Assembly (NCBI GenBank): GCA_041567895.1
Contig: JBFGAX010000053.1
Location: 1 to 18,638, forward strand
Length of the DNA: 18,638 bases
DNA from: JABDOU01 sp041567895
GTDB taxonomy: Bacteria > Actinomycetota > Acidimicrobiia > Spongiisociales > SHLN01
Direction: 5' to 3'
Both the position numbers and the translations under genes were made by a program. The notes below the pieces were generated by a model. That model did not search any database. It was not told where the DNA came from and saw nothing but the letters and a program-made list of their open reading frames with translations. This document shows, piece after piece, positions 1-6,420 of the stretch (within the stretch, counting starts at the first letter, position 1; each line of letters opens with the position of its first letter).

Positions 1-63
1 AGGACTTGAACCTACGACACCCGGTTTAGGAAACCGGTGCTCTATCCCCTGAGCTACGAGGGC
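1..63 (-). tRNA. tRNA-Arg (anticodon CCU), 3' end cut by window edge
   Basis: Read on the minus strand, this begins with acceptor strand GCCCTCG, then TA, a D-arm with stem GCTC/GAGC, an anticodon stem CCGGT/ACCGG enclosing loop TTCCTAA (anticodon CCT, read CCU), a five-base variable region, and a T-arm GTAGG-TTCAAGT-CCT. The sequence stops at the window edge after the first bases of the T-stem 3' strand, so the acceptor 3' strand is not visible. CCU decodes AGG arginine codons. The anticodon stem is perfect and the T-loop is canonical, so this copy looks functional. A second, damaged copy lies at 253-308 in the same orientation. Confidence 0.9.
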
Positions 64-64
64 G

Positions 65-123
65 GGAACTCTTCGAGTTCCTTGGAAGTATTGCAACAGC
101 ATTCGCTGTTGCAAACTTCAAGG
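65..123 (-). other. Two hairpins forming the pre-tRNA-Arg 5' leader
   Basis: Two inverted repeats sit directly against the 5' end of the tRNA. The first (65-81) is GGAACTC-TTC-GAGTTCC, a perfect 7-bp stem. The second (80-123) has a perfect 10-bp inner stem TTGCAACAGC/GCTGTTGCAA with loop ATTC (91-114). A 9-bp outer stem (80-89 with 115-123) extends it, with only single-base bulges. They share two bases, so they may be alternative or coaxial folds. There is no T-run, so a classical intrinsic terminator is unlikely. With the promoter at 130-160, transcription would start at about 123, making the leader essentially these two hairpins. Confidence 0.6.
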
Positions 124-129
124 GGCGAG

Positions 130-160
130 AGGTTAACGATTCTCAAAACTCCCGGTTCAA
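130..160 (-). promoter_or_regulatory. Putative tRNA-Arg promoter
   Basis: On the minus strand there is a -35-like TTGAAC (155-160) and a -10-like TAACCT (130-135), separated by 19 bp, slightly longer than ideal. The predicted start near 123 falls at the foot of the leader hairpin. In the second repeat copy the -10 is kept (373-378), but the TTGAAC element is pushed far upstream by extra sequence, so that promoter is probably weak or dead. Confidence 0.4.
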
Positions 161-252
161 GTCCTATTTCCTGATGGTATGCGCAGAGCGTTGGAGCCCC
201 GTTGGTTGGTAAGGGGATAGATAGCGTTCGGGTCGCTGTTTGACCCGTCGTC

Positions 253-308
253 GAACCTACGACACCCGGTTTAGGAAACCGGTGCTCTATCCCCTGAGCT
301 ACGAGGGC
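253..308 (-). pseudogene. Truncated tRNA-Arg(CCU) copy
   Basis: From the acceptor 5' strand through anticodon CCT to the T-stem 5' strand GTAGG, this is identical to 8-63. After GTAGGTTC the sequence changes to GACGACGGGTC, which cannot pair with GTAGG to close the T-stem. No acceptor 3' strand complementary to GCCCTCG follows. It is therefore a tRNA 5' fragment rather than a working tRNA. A short tRNA-derived transcript remains possible because its -10 box and first leader hairpin survive. Confidence 0.75.
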
Positions 309-471
309 GGGAACTCTTCGAGTTCCTTGGAAGTATTGCAACAGCATTCGCTGCAAACTTCAAGGGGACGAGAGGTTAACGAATCAGTGAGGGCGCGTTC
401 TGGCGATGTTCGAGAGTGCAGTTCAAGTCCTATGTTCTGATGGCAATGCGCAGAGACTTGGATCCCCGTTG
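253..471. repeat. Direct repeat copy 2 (degraded)
   Basis: Second copy of the 8-205 unit. It carries the 5' part of tRNA-Arg, the first hairpin intact (310-326), and the second hairpin (325-365) with three bases missing from one arm so the 10-bp inner stem is broken. It also has a variable segment (about 379-419) longer than in copy 1, then the conserved GTTCAAGTCCTAT to CCCCGTTG stretch. It ends about 45 bp before the stop of the RRM gene. I see nothing else in 472-517. Confidence 0.8.
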
Positions 472-517
472 TATAAACGCCATGCGCAGGGTGATCCCGC
501 CCCTTTGGGTCCGGGGG

Positions 518-793
518 TCAGCTGACTGAACGCTCCTGGCGGCGGGCGGCGGATACGTCGAGGCGGCGGCCGTCGACGGCGCAATGGTGGAGGGCTTCGA
601 TGGCGGTTGAGGCTTCGTCCCGGTTTGGCATGTCGACGAATCCGAAACCCCGGGACTTGCCAGTGATCGTGTCGACAACGACGTTGGCGTCGAGCACTTC
701 GCCGTGTTGCTCGAACAATTGCGCCAGCAATTCATCATCGTGTGACCACGGCAAGTTGCCTACGAAGATTCTGGTGGAGTTGTCTTTGTGCAC
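518..793 (-). CDS. Small RRM-domain RNA-binding protein
   Basis: A single RNA recognition motif fills the protein. RNP2 is IFVGNLPW and RNP1 is KSRGFGFVDM, both with the aromatic residues that stack on RNA, followed by the usual second helix and a short Arg-rich tail (RRLDVSAARRQERS). Small single-RRM proteins of this kind bind single-stranded RNA; in cyanobacteria several are cold-induced, but the role here is unknown. I chose the GTG at 793 because a TACACT box lies 9 nt upstream and family members start just before RNP2. A TTG at 832 would add 13 residues. The gene is transcribed away from glpK and towards the tRNA-Arg repeat. Confidence 0.85.
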   Translation of the reverse strand: MHKDNSTRIFVGNLPWSHDDELLAQLFEQHGEVLDANVVVDTITGKSRGFGFVDMPNRDEASTAIEALHHCAVDGRRLDVSAARRQERSVS

Positions 794-802
794 GACGTCG
801 AG

Positions 803-832
803 AGTGTAAACGAGAGCCGAGACGTGCAGCAA
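803..832 (-). promoter_or_regulatory. Putative promoter of the RRM gene
   Basis: On the minus strand, -35-like TTGCTG (827-832), an 18-bp spacer and -10-like TACACT (803-808). The predicted start falls within a few bases of the GTG at 793, implying a leaderless or nearly leaderless mRNA. No Shine-Dalgarno is visible before that GTG. Confidence 0.4.
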
Positions 833-897
833 TCGCGCCCGGCTGGTATTGGCAATCCAGACCTCTCCCTGACCAGGACGTCAACGATGTAATGCGG

Positions 898-903
898 TAG
901 GTT
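898..903 (+). promoter_or_regulatory. Putative -10 box (TAGGTT) of glpK
   Basis: TAGGTT ends 8 nt before the ATG at 912 and 2 nt before the ATG at 906. The spacing favours ATG 912 as a leaderless start. No convincing -35 element is visible. Confidence 0.35.
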
Positions 904-911
904 CCATGTCC

Positions 912-2408
912 ATGAGCGAGTTAGTTGGTGCAATCGACCAGGGGACGACGTCGACCCGTTTCATCATTTTCGATGAGGCCGGGGACATCGTCGCCGTTGA
1001 CCAGAAGGAACACGAACAGATCTTTCCCCGATCGGGGTGGGTCGAACACGACCCGATGGAGATCTGGCGCAACACGCAAGAAGTGATAGCCGGTGCCCTT
1101 TCCAAGGCCGGAATCACGGCTTCGGATCTGACCGCCGTTGGCATAACGAATCAACGCGAAACAACAGTGGTCTGGGATCGGTCTACAGGCGAGCCGGTTT
1201 ACAACGCAATCGTCTGGCAGGACACCCGAACTGACCACTATTGCACCGAATTCGCTGCTGACATCGGCATCGATCGATTCCGTGATAAGACCGGTCTTCC
1301 GCTCGCCACGTATTTCTCAGGACCGAAGGTCAGGTGGATCATCGACAACGTTGCCGGGGTTCGAGATAGGGCATCCGATGGGGATCTCATCTTCGGGACC
1401 ACCGATAGTTGGCTGGTCTGGAACCTCACGGGTGGCACGGGTGGGGGGCTCCATATCACTGATGTCACGAATGCGAGCCGGACGCTGCTCATGGACCTCG
1501 CGACCCTCGAATGGGATCCGGAGATTCTGGGTGTGATGGGCATCCCCGCCGAGATGCTGCCCGCCATCAGATCGTCCTCGGAGACCTACGGCGCTGCGAC
1601 CGGGGTGCTCGAGGGTGTGCCGCTTGCCGGAATCCTGGGAGATCAACAGGCGGCGCTGTTCGGCCAGGCCTGCTTCGCGCCTGGCCAGGCCAAGAACACC
1701 TATGGAACTGGCTGCTTCCTCTTGCTGAACACGGGGACGGAGCCCGTGCCATCGCCGTCGGGCCTGTTGACCACGCTGGCGTACAAGCTCGGCGATGAGG
1801 TTCCCGTGTATGCCCTGGAAGGCTCCGTCGCGGTCGCCGGTGCTCTGGTGCAATGGGTCAGGGACAATCTCGGATTGATCGACTCGGCAGGCGAAATCGA
1901 AGCTCTTGCCAGGTCGGTGGATGACAACGGTGGCATCTATTTCGTTCCGGCCTTCTCCGGTCTGTTCGCACCTCACTGGCGTGCGGATGCTCGCGGGGTC
2001 ATCGTCGGTCTCACGAGATACGTGACCAGGGGGCATTTGGCCCGCGCCGTGCTCGAGGCCACGGCCTGGCAAACCCGGGAGGTGCTCGATGCGATGAGGA
2101 AAGACTCCGGAGTCGAATTGACCTCCCTACAGGTCGATGGAGGCATGGTCGAAAACCAGCTCCTCATGCAATTCCAGGCCGATGTGCTTGCGACGCGGGT
2201 CGTCCGCCCCAAAGTCGCAGAAACAACCGCCTTGGGGGCCGCATACGCGGCCGGGCTCGCTACCGGCGTTTGGGATTCGATGGAAGCCCTCTCCGCGAAC
2301 TGGCAACAAGCAGCGGAATGGAATCCACACATGGACGATTCGCTGCGGGAAGCGGAGTACCGGCAGTGGCAAAAGGCGGTCGAGCGCACGCTGAACTGGA
2401 TCGAGTGA
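912..2408 (+). CDS. glpK: Glycerol kinase
   Basis: Cytoplasmic FGGY-family kinase that phosphorylates glycerol with ATP to sn-glycerol 3-phosphate. Visible hallmarks are the N-terminal phosphate-binding GAIDQGTTSTR, NQRETTVVWD and the following AIVWQDTR (glycerol-binding Arg, Glu and Trp region), the catalytic Asp in GILGDQQAALFGQ (about residue 244), the GTGCFLLLNTG adenine-side loop, and the C-terminal DGGMVENQLLMQFQAD and TTALGAAYAAG signatures. At about 498 residues it has the family length. ATG 912 is preferred over ATG 906 because of the upstream TAGGTT box; the difference is two residues. It heads a run leading to pgsA and plsY, so its product probably feeds phospholipid synthesis. No glycerol facilitator or GlpD is visible in the window. 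Confidence 0.97.
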   Translation: MSELVGAIDQGTTSTRFIIFDEAGDIVAVDQKEHEQIFPRSGWVEHDPMEIWRNTQEVIAGALSKAGITASDLTAVGITNQRETTVVWDRSTGEPVYNAIVWQDTRTDHYCTEFAADIGIDRFRDKTGLPLATYFSGPKVRWIIDNVAGVRDRASDGDLIFGTTDSWLVWNLTGGTGGGLHITDVTNASRTLLMDLATLEWDPEILGVMGIPAEMLPAIRSSSETYGAATGVLEGVPLAGILGDQQAALFGQACFAPGQAKNTYGTGCFLLLNTGTEPVPSPSGLLTTLAYKLGDEVPVYALEGSVAVAGALVQWVRDNLGLIDSAGEIEALARSVDDNGGIYFVPAFSGLFAPHWRADARGVIVGLTRYVTRGHLARAVLEATAWQTREVLDAMRKDSGVELTSLQVDGGMVENQLLMQFQADVLATRVVRPKVAETTALGAAYAAGLATGVWDSMEALSANWQQAAEWNPHMDDSLREAEYRQWQKAVERTLNWIE

Positions 2409-2440
2409 TCCTGATCGCCGATGCGTCGGATCGTGGGACG

Positions 2441-2458
2441 GTCCGCCGGCAGGCGGGC
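2441..2458 (+). terminator. Weak hairpin between glpK and pgsA
   Basis: A GC-rich inverted repeat (GTCCGCC-GGCA-GGCGGGC, one G-T wobble) lies in the 92-bp gap after glpK. There is no T-run, so it is at best an attenuating hairpin. A TAGCCT box at 2477-2482 may give pgsA its own promoter. Confidence 0.2.
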
Positions 2459-2500
2459 GGCCACCGGCTCGTGTTGTAGCCTCAAAGGCGGGAGAGTCAT

Positions 2501-3055
2501 GTGAAGCTGTCAGTACCGAACGTTCTCGCGTTGATGCGTGTCATCGCGGTTCCCATCGTGATGATCCTCATCTTTCAGGAACAGTGGACGGCTGCGGCGG
2601 TGGTCTTCACGATCGCTGCTGTCACCGATTTCTTTGACGGTTTCATTGCGCGGAGAATGAACGACACGACGACTTTTGGTGCGTTTCTCGACTTGATAGC
2701 AGACAAGCTGTTGACGGTCGGGACGCTGATGTCGCTTCTCGCGCAAGGCCGCGTGTCGCTGATCATCGCTTTCGCCATCATTGGCCGGGAGATGGTGATC
2801 ACCAGCCTGCGGTCGGTCACAGCCGGTCGCGGGGTGAGCATCAAGGCATCGGACTTTGGCAAAGCCAAAGCCTGGATCCAGTTCGTGGCGGTTGGCATGG
2901 TTCTCATCCGGGGCACGGAGAAATGGGGACCCTTGTTTCCTGATGAATGGGCCATGGCCATCGCGGCCGTGTGGACCGTGGCGAGTGGGGTGGAGTACCT
3001 GTGGCGCTTTCGCCACGTTCTCGCATCCGACGAGCCGACTGCTGCAGCCAGGTGA
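2501..3055 (+). CDS. pgsA: CDP-diacylglycerol-glycerol-3-phosphate 3-phosphatidyltransferase
   Basis: Membrane enzyme joining CDP-diacylglycerol to glycerol 3-phosphate to make phosphatidylglycerol phosphate. The full CDP-alcohol phosphotransferase motif is present: Asp43, Asp46-Gly47, Ala50-Arg51, Gly60, Asp64 and Asp68, within VTDFFDGFIARRM and the following GAFLDLIAD. About five hydrophobic segments fit the family, as does the 184-residue length. A phosphatidylinositol-phosphate synthase role is possible in actinobacteria, but the NVLALMRVIAVP N-terminus resembles PgsA. Start is GTG 2501 with GGGAG upstream. Its TGA overlaps the plsY GTG (GTGA), implying translational coupling. Confidence 0.93.
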   Translation: MKLSVPNVLALMRVIAVPIVMILIFQEQWTAAAVVFTIAAVTDFFDGFIARRMNDTTTFGAFLDLIADKLLTVGTLMSLLAQGRVSLIIAFAIIGREMVITSLRSVTAGRGVSIKASDFGKAKAWIQFVAVGMVLIRGTEKWGPLFPDEWAMAIAAVWTVASGVEYLWRFRHVLASDEPTAAAR

Positions 3056-3636
3056 GCACCTTCGGCGCACTGGTCCTTGCCTACCTGGTGGGAAGCATCA
3101 GCATTGCGCGCCTCGCAACCCGGGCCACCGACATCGACATAACGACCGTGGGGAGTGGCAACCCTGGTGCCACGAATGTCGCTCGCACACTGGGTAAGAA
3201 GGCGGGCGCCGCCGTGCTGGTGGGGGATCTCCTCAAAGGGGTGATTGGGTCTCTCATCGGAGTTTGGTTGATCCCCGATGGTGGGATCGAGGCCGGATTT
3301 CTTGGCGGGTCGGCAGCCGTCGTAGGGCATTGCCTTCCTGTCTGGTTCCGGTTTCGCGGTGGCAAAGGTGTCGCAACGGCCGCCGGCATGCTGGTGGCGA
3401 ATGTGTGGGTGGTGAGTCTCGTGTTGACGTTCGTGTGGGCCTTGTTGATCAAGACGATCAAGATCTCGTCAGTCGCGTCCCTGGTGGTCGTGGTGCTGGC
3501 GGTCCCCGGAGTGTGGATTGAGACGGGTTCCGTGCTGGCGACGGTCGTGATGGCCGGGGTCGCCACGCTCATCATTGGCAGGCATCGCGACAATATCGCT
3601 CGCCTCATCGCCGGGCGCGAGGGCACGGTTGTGTAG
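3052..3636 (+). CDS. plsY: Acyl-phosphate glycerol-3-phosphate acyltransferase
   Basis: Multi-pass membrane enzyme that transfers an acyl group from acyl-phosphate to glycerol 3-phosphate, the first step of phospholipid synthesis. All three PlsY motifs are visible: GSGNPGATNVAR (from about residue 34), FRFRGGKGVAT (GGKG at 103-106), and near the C-terminus GRHRDNIARL. The length of 194 residues is typical. The reading frame is open further upstream, but GTG 3052 is chosen because it overlaps the pgsA stop and directly precedes the first membrane segment. With glpK making glycerol 3-phosphate and PgsA consuming it, three consecutive genes share this metabolite. Confidence 0.95.
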   Translation: MSTFGALVLAYLVGSISIARLATRATDIDITTVGSGNPGATNVARTLGKKAGAAVLVGDLLKGVIGSLIGVWLIPDGGIEAGFLGGSAAVVGHCLPVWFRFRGGKGVATAAGMLVANVWVVSLVLTFVWALLIKTIKISSVASLVVVVLAVPGVWIETGSVLATVVMAGVATLIIGRHRDNIARLIAGREGTVV

Positions 3637-3637
3637 T

Positions 3638-3643
3638 TAGCAT
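3638..3643 (+). promoter_or_regulatory. Putative -10 box (TAGCAT) of the ABC transporter operon
   Basis: TAGCAT lies 8 nt before the ATG at 3652, just after the plsY stop. No Shine-Dalgarno precedes that ATG (the gap is CCGCCGCC), so a leaderless transcript is a reasonable reading. Confidence 0.35.
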
Positions 3644-3651
3644 CCGCCGCC

Positions 3652-4539
3652 ATGAATGCGGTGATCGTGGCGGGCCTCGTGAAGAACTACGGGTCGCACC
3701 GCGCCGTGGATGGGATCGACTTCGAGATTGCGTCGGGTGAGGTCTTCGCCCTGCTCGGTCCCAATGGCGCGGGCAAGACCACCACAGTCGAGATTCTCGA
3801 AGGCCACCGATCCCGGGATGCCGGAGAAGTCTCGGTGCTCGGAATGGATCCCGGAACGGCGGGCCCCTATTATCGCCAGCGCATCGGCATCGTGCTGCAG
3901 TCGAGTGGCTTCGAGCCCAACCTCACCGTGTCGGAAACCGTCTCGATGTACCGCAGCTATTACGAGGACCCCTTGGCAGTCGATCAGGTGCTGGCGGTTG
4001 TCGGGCTTCGTGAACGCAAGGATGCCCGGGTGAAAACACTTTCCGGCGGCCAGCAACGAAGGCTCGATTTGGCACTCGGCCTCGTCGGTGATCCCGATCT
4101 GCTTTTTCTCGACGAACCCACGACAGGTTTCGACCCTTCGGCCCGGCGGCAAGCCTGGGAGGTCGTGAGCAACCTGCGGGCGCTTGGAAAGACGATTCTT
4201 TTGACCACGCATTACATGGACGAGGCCGAGTATCTGGCCGATACCGTGGCAGTCATCGCGGGTGGAACGATCGTATCAAGAGGATCGCCCTCGACGCTCG
4301 GCGGCCCACAAGCCCGGCTAGCTACCGTGTCTTTTCGGGCCACCGGCCGGCCTCCCGCCACTGAAGATTGGACGCACGACGGTGGCGTGTTCTCGGTTGC
4401 CACGGACGACACCACCCGGGTGCTCAACCAGCTCACATCGTGGGCGCTTGCAGAAGGCGTCCAGCTCATAGACCTCGAAGTCTCGCGACCGAGCCTGGAA
4501 GACATCTACCTATCCCTCACCGGAGAAGCCGGTGTTTAG
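3652..4539 (+). CDS. ABC transporter ATP-binding protein (drug/lipid exporter type)
   Basis: ATPase subunit of an ABC-2 type exporter. The nucleotide-binding domain occupies residues 1 to about 220, with Walker A GPNGAGKTT (36-44), Q-loop Gln83, signature LSGGQQRR (130-137), Walker B LLFLDEP (150-156) and H-loop His187 in TTHYMDEAE. A C-terminal extension of about 75 residues ending PSLEDIYLSLTGE is typical of DrrA/CcmA-like exporters. The partner permease starts inside this gene's last codons (8-bp overlap). Substrate cannot be told from sequence; the lipid-synthesis neighbourhood makes a lipid or hydrophobic compound plausible, which is only inference. Confidence 0.93.
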   Translation: MNAVIVAGLVKNYGSHRAVDGIDFEIASGEVFALLGPNGAGKTTTVEILEGHRSRDAGEVSVLGMDPGTAGPYYRQRIGIVLQSSGFEPNLTVSETVSMYRSYYEDPLAVDQVLAVVGLRERKDARVKTLSGGQQRRLDLALGLVGDPDLLFLDEPTTGFDPSARRQAWEVVSNLRALGKTILLTTHYMDEAEYLADTVAVIAGGTIVSRGSPSTLGGPQARLATVSFRATGRPPATEDWTHDGGVFSVATDDTTRVLNQLTSWALAEGVQLIDLEVSRPSLEDIYLSLTGEAGV

Positions 4540-5347
4540 ACAGCTGGCCAAGGTGCTGCGTCAGGTTCGATTCGAGAATCGAACCTTCTGGCGCAACCCG
4601 GCTGCGGCGTTCTTCACCATTCTGTTTCCCCTCATGATGCTGCTGATTTTTGCGACGGTGTTCGGCAATGAGCCGACCGGGCTGGGCGTCACTACAGCTC
4701 AGTTTTACGCTCCCGCGCTTGCGGTGTTCGGTGCCGTGTCGGCTGCGTACACCAGCCTCGCGATCGGAACTGCCATTGCGCGCGATCAGGGAGTGTTGAA
4801 GCGAGTACGAGGAACGCCTTTGCCACCATGGGCGTACATGACCGCTCGCATCGGATCTTCGGTATGGCTGGCTGCCCTCTCGATTGTCTTGATGATCGCG
4901 GTCGGCATCGTGTTCTACGACCTCCAGATTCGGTCAGAACAAATCCCGACTCTGATTCTCACCTTCATTGCGGGTGTTGCTGCGTTTGCGGCGCTTGGCC
5001 TTGCGATAACGGCTGTTGCTTCTGCCGATTCTGTGCCTGCGATCACCAATGCAACGCTTCTCCCTCTGGCGTTCATCTCCGGCGTCTTTTTTGGTCCAAA
5101 CAGCGAGATGCCGGATTGGCTCGACCGGATTGCGGATTTCTTTCCCCTGAAGCATTTCGTGGAGCCATTTGTGAACGCCTTCATACCTGGAACCAGCGCG
5201 GATATTCCATGGACTGACATCGCCTGGTTGGGTGGTTGGCTGGCGGTTGGTATCGTTATGGCACTGCTATTTTTCCGCTGGGATCCCCGAACGGACTCGG
5301 GTCCCGGGATCGGTCGTCGTAACCGCAACGACCGCATTACGGTCTAA
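4532..5347 (+). CDS. ABC-2 type transporter permease
   Basis: Membrane subunit paired with the preceding ATPase. The cytoplasmic N-terminus contains an amphipathic stretch (RQVRFENRTFWRNP), then hydrophobic segments at roughly residues 20-40, 60-80, 105-130, 140-165, 170-190 and 225-245, the six-helix ABC-2 layout. The Arg/Gly-rich RVRGTPLPPWAY between helices 2 and 3 is typical of the family, and the tail is short and charged. GTG 4532 is chosen because the hydrophobic domain begins soon after and the overlap implies coupling to the ATPase. It is followed by the palindrome at 5368-5386. Confidence 0.9.
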   Translation: MFRQLAKVLRQVRFENRTFWRNPAAAFFTILFPLMMLLIFATVFGNEPTGLGVTTAQFYAPALAVFGAVSAAYTSLAIGTAIARDQGVLKRVRGTPLPPWAYMTARIGSSVWLAALSIVLMIAVGIVFYDLQIRSEQIPTLILTFIAGVAAFAALGLAITAVASADSVPAITNATLLPLAFISGVFFGPNSEMPDWLDRIADFFPLKHFVEPFVNAFIPGTSADIPWTDIAWLGGWLAVGIVMALLFFRWDPRTDSGPGIGRRNRNDRITV

Positions 5348-5367
5348 TGATCGATACGGCCTGAACA

Positions 5368-5386
5368 GTCGGTGCACTGCACCGAC
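5368..5386. promoter_or_regulatory. 19-bp palindrome, putative operator upstream of the desaturase
   Basis: GTCGGTGCA-C-TGCACCGAC has perfect 9-bp arms around a single central base. It lies 81 bp before the desaturase GTG, with a further half-site-like CGGTGCATG at 5391-5399. The form suits a dimeric repressor such as a TetR-family fatty-acid regulator. There is no T-run, so a terminator for the ABC operon is less likely. A possible promoter (TTGTCC, 18 bp, TACATC) lies between it and the gene. Confidence 0.45.
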
Positions 5387-5467
5387 GTAGCGGTGCATGA
5401 ACATATACGTTTTGTCCTGGATGGGTACAAAGCGGTACATCTGAGATTCGAACGTGAACGGAGCAAC

Positions 5468-6412
5468 GTGGCGCAAAACGGTTCAACCAACGGTGCGGTC
5501 GATGGTCCCAACAACGAGGCGCACTACGAACTGCTCAAAGCCGTAGAACCGGCTGTGGAACAACTCATGGCCGATCACAACGAGCGTCGTGAGCACTGGT
5601 ACGCCCACGAGATCGTGCCGTGGGAAAAGGGGCGAAGCTTCCGTGACGAGCCGTGGGACGAGTCCCAGTGCACGATATCGCCGGTTGCACGCACATCCCT
5701 GGTGCTCAATCTGCTGACCGAAGACAACCTCCCGTACTACCACTCCGAGATCGAGAGCCACATGAAGCATGCCTCGGAGGTTTTTCAGAAGTGGACCAAC
5801 CAATGGACGGCTGAAGAGGGCCAGCACGCCATCGCCATTCGGAGCTACCTGCTGACGACCCGTAACTGCGATCCGTACGAGCTCGAGGATGATCGCCTGG
5901 CCACCATGTCCACCGGCTTCAACACGGGTGCGCCCAACCCGACAGCTGTATTTGCATACACCTCGGCCCAAGAGCTCGCAACGAGGGTCAGTCATCGAAA
6001 TGCGGGCAAGCTGACAGACGATCCGGTTGCTTATGAACTCATGGGCCGGATCGCCACGGATGAGAACCACCACTTCATGTTTTATCGGGGAGTCATCGCG
6101 GCGATGTTGGCTGAGCAGCCAGAGCTGGTTCTTCCCTACATCTATCAGCAATTGGACGATTTCGTCATGCCGGGGGTTGGTATGCCGAACTTCATGCGCC
6201 GGGCCGTCGAGATGGCCAAGGCCGGTGTCTACAACCTTCGCATCCATCACGATCGGGTGCTGAAACCACTGTTGCGTGATTGGGACGTCGGCTCGATTAC
6301 AGGCCTGACGGGCGCCTCTGCAGAGATGCAGGAAAAGATCATGAAGCTGCCCGATCGGGTGCTGCGCAAGGCCGAGATCCTCGAGCGACGAATGGGCATG
6401 ACGCCGGCGTAG
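5468..6412 (+). CDS. Ferritin-like acyl-ACP desaturase
   Basis: Soluble di-iron desaturase that inserts a double bond into acyl-ACP (DesA1/DesA2 type of mycobacteria, related to plant stearoyl-ACP desaturase). All six iron ligands can be placed: Glu85 in LTEDNLPYYH, Glu117 and His120 in EEGQH, Glu169 in SAQELATR, Glu199 and His202 in DENHH. Their spacing is close to the plant enzyme. GTG 5468 is preferred over an upstream ATG at 5372: a GGAG lies before it, and the extra 32 residues would cover the palindrome and promoter region without resembling the family. Length is 314 residues. It probably supplies unsaturated acyl chains for the phospholipid genes upstream. Electron donor is not encoded nearby. 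Confidence 0.92.
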   Translation: MAQNGSTNGAVDGPNNEAHYELLKAVEPAVEQLMADHNERREHWYAHEIVPWEKGRSFRDEPWDESQCTISPVARTSLVLNLLTEDNLPYYHSEIESHMKHASEVFQKWTNQWTAEEGQHAIAIRSYLLTTRNCDPYELEDDRLATMSTGFNTGAPNPTAVFAYTSAQELATRVSHRNAGKLTDDPVAYELMGRIATDENHHFMFYRGVIAAMLAEQPELVLPYIYQQLDDFVMPGVGMPNFMRRAVEMAKAGVYNLRIHHDRVLKPLLRDWDVGSITGLTGASAEMQEKIMKLPDRVLRKAEILERRMGMTPA

Positions 6413-6420
6413 TCGTCTTG

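Larger units (their letters stand above)
8..205. repeat. Direct repeat copy 1 (tRNA-Arg 5' part, leader, flank)
   Basis: This block matches 253-471 in the same orientation, offset 245 bp at the tRNA end. Match is essentially exact through the tRNA and first hairpin. It then differs by a 3-base length change in the second hairpin and a 1-base change near 125, diverges over a short variable segment (about 140-153), and resumes from GTTCAAGTCCTAT to the CCCCGTTG near 205. Confidence 0.8.

Noticed and set aside
54..440. ORFs on both strands over the tRNA-Arg repeat
   Set aside because: They run through the tRNA copies and hairpins; stable RNA and repeats explain the sequence.
8..471. CRISPR array or att site
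   Set aside because: Only two copies, units about 200 bp, no spacer pattern, no cas or integrase gene; the duplicated part is the tRNA 5' side.
430..738. Minus-strand ORF of 102 codons overlapping the RRM gene
   Set aside because: Out-of-frame shadow of the RRM protein, whose RNP1 and RNP2 motifs are clear.
1317..2072. Minus-strand ORF of 251 codons inside glpK
   Set aside because: Shadow of the conserved kinase; Arg/Gly-rich composition typical of antisense frames in GC-rich DNA.
2947..3051. Upstream extension of plsY to an ATG at 2947
   Set aside because: It lies out of frame within pgsA; GTG 3052 overlaps the pgsA stop and directly precedes the first membrane helix.
2575..3330. Minus-strand ORF of 251 codons across pgsA and plsY
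   Set aside because: Both sense genes have complete family motifs, and this translation has none.
5372..5467. Upstream ATG extension of the desaturase
   Set aside because: The extra 32 residues cover a palindrome and promoter-like region and do not resemble the family; GTG 5468 has a ribosome site.
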